From assembly GCA_045631425.1 (NCBI GenBank), contig JAZQUR010000103.1, forward strand, positions 1 through 8,553: a stretch of DNA of 8,553 bases, read 5' to 3'. This DNA comes from Treponema_I sp045631425. GTDB lineage: Bacteria > Spirochaetota > Spirochaetia > Treponematales > Treponemataceae. Position numbers and translations under genes: made by a program. Numbering within the stretch: position 1 is the first letter of the stretch; every line of letters starts with the position of its first letter. Shown one piece after another: positions 5,063 to 8,553 of this stretch. The notes under the pieces were generated by a model, which worked only from the letters and a program-made list of their open reading frames with translations, searched no databases and was not told the DNA's origin.

Positions 5063-6958
5063 TTATTCAAGATAAAGTTCTACAACCATGCCTTTTGTAA
5101 TTGGAGTTCCAGCCTTTGGATATTGAGAAACAACATATCCATCACCGTTGATAGAAACTTCGATATCTTTTCGGTTAAGCAAATTCATCAAAAGGCGCTT
5201 TGGAGTGCCAGTAAAATCAGGAATCACTTTATCAAGTTCAGTTGGATTTTCTGCATAAATAGTGATTTCTCCAGAGTGAATAAGAGATGTGGCATTTTTA
5301 CGAGCCATTCCCAAGTGATCGATAATCACGTCGGCCGCTTCTCCGATAACAGGAGCAACAATTCGCCCAGCATAAGTTTCACCTTGAGCTTTATTGATGA
5401 TGATATACAAAATGATTTCAGGATTTTCTACAGGGAAAACTGCCACACAGTTTGAAACGAAGTCAGTTTCACTATAGCGGCCAGTTTCTGTATCCAACAT
5501 TTGGGCAGTACCAGTTTTTACACCAATAGAAACGTCATTAATATTTGCGCGGCTTCCAGTTCCAGAACGAGCAGTTGTTTCCATACAACTTAAAAGATAA
5601 TCCGCTGTTTTTTTAGAAATTACAGGGTCTTTGTAAGTTATTTCATGCTGTTTTTCGATAGTTCCATCGTAATTTGTGATTTTTGAGATAAGTGATAAAG
5701 AAACTGGAACCCCACCATTTGTTAAAGCTGTTGTGGCTTGTACCATTTGCAAAGCGGAAACGCTTATTTCTTGCCCAATGGAAATTGTTGGTTTTGACCG
5801 AATTGACCAAAGTTTGTCCGAAGTTGTTTTTACAGAACCTCGAGTTTCCCCAGGAAGTTGGATTTCTGTACGAGAGCCAAAACCAAAGTTTCGTATATAT
5901 CTTAAAAATACTTCTGAATCAATTTTTTGGCTCATTTGGGCAAGAGCATCATTACAAGAATATTGCAAAGCTTCACGAGCAGTTACCCATCCGTGATGAT
6001 CCAAACAAGTGATTACAGCTTTTTCCCCAGATGGTCCAACTATTTCGCATTTTCCATCACATAAAAATCTGTCTTTTTCAGTAATGGCACCAGATTCGAT
6101 AAAAGATGCCACAGAGAAAATCTTGAAAACTGAACCTGGCTCGTAAGCCAAAACTGCAGGTCGGTCAATTCTCTCCTCTTGGGAAGAACTTGGATAAGAG
6201 TTTAGATTTGCGGCTGGTAGGCTTATATATGAAAGGATTTCTCCAGTTTTTGCTTTTGCAGCAATTAACATCAAACTTTCTGCACCAGTTGATTCCATAG
6301 TGTTGTTTGCAATTTTTTCAAGTTTATATTGCAAATCTGCGTCAATAGTAAGATGAACGTTTTTTCCCTTGCCAGAAGTTTGAGAATTATAAGCTTTGTC
6401 TACAGGCTGAAGTTCGGGAGCTAAAACACTTTGCATAGAATATTCCATTCCAGACAAACCAATTCCCGCATCCCCCATAAAACCGATAACTTGAGAAGCC
6501 AAAGCATTTTCTGGATACACGCGACCAATAACTTCATCAAAAGAAACAAGATAATTCAAATCATTTTTTTTTAGTAAGCTTTTTGCATACTCGTAATCTG
6601 TTTCGGAAATACGTTTTTTCAAATAAACAAAGTCGGATGTAGCATTGTCGATGATAGAAAGCAATTCTTCTCTAGTCATTTTTAGAGGTAAAGCTAAACA
6701 GGACACAAGTTTTGATTTATAGTTTTCTATGGCAGATTTTTTTACACCAACGTGATAAAAACTGGTGGAAAGTGCAAGAGGTTTTCCAGAACTATCCAAA
6801 ATAGAACCACGTTCAACTTTTACAGAGTTGTATACTTTTTCATCAACAGGAGTAAAACTTAATTTTGCAAATGTAAATAAAATATAAGATGCTAAAATTC
6901 CTAACAATACAAAAACTGCAATCCATCTTATTTTTATTCTTCTATCATCTATTTCCAT
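5063..6958 (-). CDS. ftsI: Class B penicillin-binding protein (FtsI/SpoVD type) with PASTA domain
   Basis: Peptidoglycan DD-transpeptidase, probably the septal enzyme working with FtsW. It has 631 residues: a short cytosolic start, one membrane anchor (about 11-32, WIAVFVLLGILASYILF), a dimerisation/pedestal domain beginning VERGSILDSSGKPLA (48-62), and a transpeptidase domain about 200-550. Active-site motifs are S276-V-F-K279 in EPGSVFKIF, S334-C-N336 in YSCNDALA, and K481-T-G-T484. A C-terminal PASTA repeat (about 577-631, IPDFTG to VVSQYPKAG) favours FtsI/PBP2x/SpoVD over MrdA-type PBP2. ATG 6958 lies inside the end of lepB (10-bp overlap) with GGAAAAG ahead of it, so translational coupling is likely. 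The Maf gene follows after 12 bp. The usual dcw neighbours (mraZ, mraW, murE) are absent, so the ftsI name rests on domain layout alone. Confidence 0.92.
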   Translation of the reverse strand: MEIDDRRIKIRWIAVFVLLGILASYILFTFAKLSFTPVDEKVYNSVKVERGSILDSSGKPLALSTSFYHVGVKKSAIENYKSKLVSCLALPLKMTREELLSIIDNATSDFVYLKKRISETDYEYAKSLLKKNDLNYLVSFDEVIGRVYPENALASQVIGFMGDAGIGLSGMEYSMQSVLAPELQPVDKAYNSQTSGKGKNVHLTIDADLQYKLEKIANNTMESTGAESLMLIAAKAKTGEILSYISLPAANLNSYPSSSQEERIDRPAVLAYEPGSVFKIFSVASFIESGAITEKDRFLCDGKCEIVGPSGEKAVITCLDHHGWVTAREALQYSCNDALAQMSQKIDSEVFLRYIRNFGFGSRTEIQLPGETRGSVKTTSDKLWSIRSKPTISIGQEISVSALQMVQATTALTNGGVPVSLSLISKITNYDGTIEKQHEITYKDPVISKKTADYLLSCMETTARSGTGSRANINDVSIGVKTGTAQMLDTETGRYSETDFVSNCVAVFPVENPEIILYIIINKAQGETYAGRIVAPVIGEAADVIIDHLGMARKNATSLIHSGEITIYAENPTELDKVIPDFTGTPKRLLMNLLNRKDIEVSINGDGYVVSQYPKAGTPITKGMVVELYLE

Positions 6959-7449
6959 AAAACTTTTCCAAGTATGCTATTTGTTTTTACAAAACCATAA
7001 TTTCGAGAATCCACAGACTCTTCATAATTATCGCCTACACACAAAACTGTACCTTCAGGAACAAAACTGTCGAATTTGATACGTTGATATTGGGCTTCTG
7101 TCAGAGGAATTATCTTTTCTCCGACTTTCATACTATATCCATTATCAACAGAATATTCTAGTTTTTCAAACTCAGTTGCTATCACCCTTTTGATAACAGG
7201 TTTTCCGTTGTATATGTATAATACTATATCACTTTTTTTTGGTTCTTTCCAAGATAATAGCAAAGATTCTCCAAATGGAGTAACAATTCCATAAGCAAGT
7301 TTATTGATAAATATTTTTTCCCCGTCTCTTATAGCATTTTCCATAGAAGTACCAGACACAAAAGAAATATCAAAAATAAAAAGTTTCAAAAAAATTCCTA
7401 TTAAGATTCCGAGGATTACAAAAAAAACGTATTTTTTTTTCTGACTCAT
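6949..7449 (-). CDS. lepB: Signal peptidase I
   Basis: Membrane serine protease that removes signal peptides from exported proteins on the outer face of the cytoplasmic membrane (family S26, Ser/Lys dyad). It has 166 residues, a short form with one N-terminal anchor (about 7-27, YVFFVILGILIGIFLKLF). Box B is SGTSME with nucleophile S35; box C is KSDIVLY (72-78); box D is VIKRVIA with general base K87; box E is GDNYEESVDSRNYG (139-152). The residues after the catalytic Ser-Met are E-N, where the family usually has a proline. No Shine-Dalgarno precedes ATG 7449; a promoter with its -10 six bases upstream suggests a leaderless start. It is first in the lepB-ftsI-maf run and divergent from the M23 gene. 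The genome may hold further paralogues, so this may not be the main signal peptidase. Confidence 0.93.
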   Translation of the reverse strand: MSQKKKYVFFVILGILIGIFLKLFIFDISFVSGTSMENAIRDGEKIFINKLAYGIVTPFGESLLLSWKEPKKSDIVLYIYNGKPVIKRVIATEFEKLEYSVDNGYSMKVGEKIIPLTEAQYQRIKFDSFVPEGTVLCVGDNYEESVDSRNYGFVKTNSILGKVLWK

Positions 7450-7455
7450 TTTATT

Positions 7456-7484
7456 ATTCTAATATTCAAAAGTTTTTATGTCGA
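7456..7484 (-). promoter_or_regulatory. Predicted promoter of lepB-ftsI-maf, leaderless arrangement
   Basis: Minus strand: TCGACA (-35, 7479-7484, 5 of 6 consensus bases), 17 bp, TAGAAT (-10, 7456-7461, 5 of 6). Six bases separate the -10 from the lepB ATG, the same distance as at tatD, so transcription should start at or next to the ATG. The -35 lies about 10 bp from the start codon of the divergent M23 gene, so the two genes share a 45-bp control region and their promoters must overlap. Confidence 0.55.
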
Positions 7485-7494
7485 TAGTTTAATT

Positions 7495-8553
7495 ATGGAA
7501 ATTATTAGTTACGTTGGACCAACTTCACGTAGAGCATATAACTCTACAATTTCATTAAGTGAATTGATGTTCAAAAAAAGAAAAAACAACTATTATTCTC
7601 AAGAAACTTTTGGTTTAGATGATTTAAGAGTAAAACTTATTTGCTTTGGAAAAAATCTTGCATTTTGTTTAAGAAAAACCAAATATCTTGTAATTGGCAT
7701 TTTATCAATAGGACTTATAATCTCATCTGCAGTTTATGTAAATAGTTTGGTAAACTCTGTTATAAAACCTGCAAACTTGGATTTTACACTAGAAGCTGAA
7801 AAAGAAATTATGGCTTTGGCTATGCGAAATCTTGTTTTGGAAGATGAATCTGTGGATTTTGCTGATGACGGAACTTTAACAGAGACTACAAATTTTGTTT
7901 TTACAAATCCAGTTACATATCAAGATTATACTGTAAAATCTGGAGATTCTATTTCTTCTATTAGTAAGCGCTACGGATTGTCAAATATTTCTACATTGAT
8001 TTCTGTAAATAATATCTCAAATGCAAAAGCTCTAAGAGTTGGGCAAAAAATCAAGATTCCTTCAATAGACGGAATTATTCACACAGTTGCTTCTGGGGAA
8101 ACTTTAGAATCAATTTCTGTAAAATATAAAAGTGATGTTTCTACAATTTTGGATGTAAATGATTTATCAAGTAGTGATTTACACAAAGGGGAACGACTTT
8201 TTATTCCGGGAAAAGCTTTGGATCAAGCTACTCTAAAAAAAGCACTTGGAGAACTTTTTATCAAGCCACTTTCTGGAAATTATAGATTTACTTCTGCATA
8301 CGGATATAGAGCAGATCCTTTTACAGGCGTTAGAAGTTTTCACACAGGTATTGACTTGGCTATTGCAACTGGTACACCAATTTTAGCATCTATGGACGGT
8401 AAAATTGCTACTGCTGGTTGGAACAATGTTTATGGAAATTACGTGATTATCACTCACGACAACGGATATCAAACTTTGTATGCCCACATGCAAAAATATA
8501 TTGTAGTAACTGGACAAAAAGTTGCACAAGGTTCAACAATTGGTTACGTTGGA
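7495..8553 (+). CDS. Membrane-anchored LysM-M23 peptidoglycan endopeptidase, 3' end cut off
   Basis: Probable zinc endopeptidase that cuts peptidoglycan cross-links, or a degenerate M23 activator of amidases (NlpD/EnvC type). From ATG 7495, 353 residues are visible: a basic cytosolic part of about 62 residues, one TM segment (about 64-83, YLVIGILSIGLIISSAVY), a linker, LysM1 (about 144-189, YTVKSGDSISSISKRYG to KIKIP), LysM2 (about 196-238, HTVASGETLESIS to LFIP), then the M23 domain from about 257. Zinc ligands H283 and D287 (FHTGIDL) and H331 (LYAHM) are present; the final HxH motif lies past the edge, so activity cannot be confirmed. The residue before H283 is Phe where many M23 enzymes have a second His. 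There is no Shine-Dalgarno before the ATG; a weak GATAGT lies six bases upstream. The gene diverges from lepB. Confidence 0.92.
   Translation, partial: MEIISYVGPTSRRAYNSTISLSELMFKKRKNNYYSQETFGLDDLRVKLICFGKNLAFCLRKTKYLVIGILSIGLIISSAVYVNSLVNSVIKPANLDFTLEAEKEIMALAMRNLVLEDESVDFADDGTLTETTNFVFTNPVTYQDYTVKSGDSISSISKRYGLSNISTLISVNNISNAKALRVGQKIKIPSIDGIIHTVASGETLESISVKYKSDVSTILDVNDLSSSDLHKGERLFIPGKALDQATLKKALGELFIKPLSGNYRFTSAYGYRADPFTGVRSFHTGIDLAIATGTPILASMDGKIATAGWNNVYGNYVIITHDNGYQTLYAHMQKYIVVTGQKVAQGSTIGYVG

Noticed and set aside
1..8553. Mobile element, CRISPR array or defence system
   Set aside because: No transposase, integrase, spaced direct repeats, terminal inverted repeats or defence-type domains are visible. 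Base composition looks even across the window.

Overview
The window is AT-rich and chromosomal in character, and most resembles a spirochaete, probably a gut- or rumen-type Treponema. The evidence is the mix of genes: a dCache chemoreceptor, a Maf/DUF115 flagellin-glycosyltransferase-type protein, a LysM-M23 envelope peptidase, and a class B penicillin-binding protein with a C-terminal PASTA domain. The genus is inferred from gene content and style; no marker gene proves it. I see no insertion sequence, prophage, CRISPR array or toxin-antitoxin pair.

Left part (1-1805), all on the minus strand: the first 496 residues of a methyl-accepting chemotaxis protein, cut by the window edge, with its own promoter and a strong ribosome binding site; then a class II tRNA-Leu(UAA) whose intrinsic terminator hairpin starts at the last base of the tRNA. 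Middle (1806-3202), plus strand: a TatD-family metallo-hydrolase with a perfect -10 box only 6 nt before its ATG, so probably a leaderless mRNA, followed by a TrpR-type repressor with its own candidate promoter inside the end of tatD.

Right part (3191-7449), minus strand: a tight run transcribed in the order lepB (signal peptidase I), ftsI-like transpeptidase, Maf/DUF115 protein. lepB and ftsI overlap by 10 bp, and ftsI and maf are 12 bp apart. The run ends tail-to-tail with trpR, overlapping it by 12 bp. Diverging from lepB across 45 bp is a membrane-anchored LysM-M23 peptidase, cut by the right edge. These genes form a cell-envelope neighbourhood: export processing, septal cross-linking, peptidoglycan hydrolysis, and a probable glycosyltransferase for periplasmic flagella.

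Most of the window is ordinary housekeeping sequence. The parts most worth a second look are the trpR/maf junction, which holds a CTAG-N4-CTAG motif with the spacing of an E. coli Trp operator next to a perfect 13-bp inverted repeat; the genes with -10 boxes exactly 6 nt before the start codon and no Shine-Dalgarno sequence; and the Maf gene sitting in a division/secretion operon.
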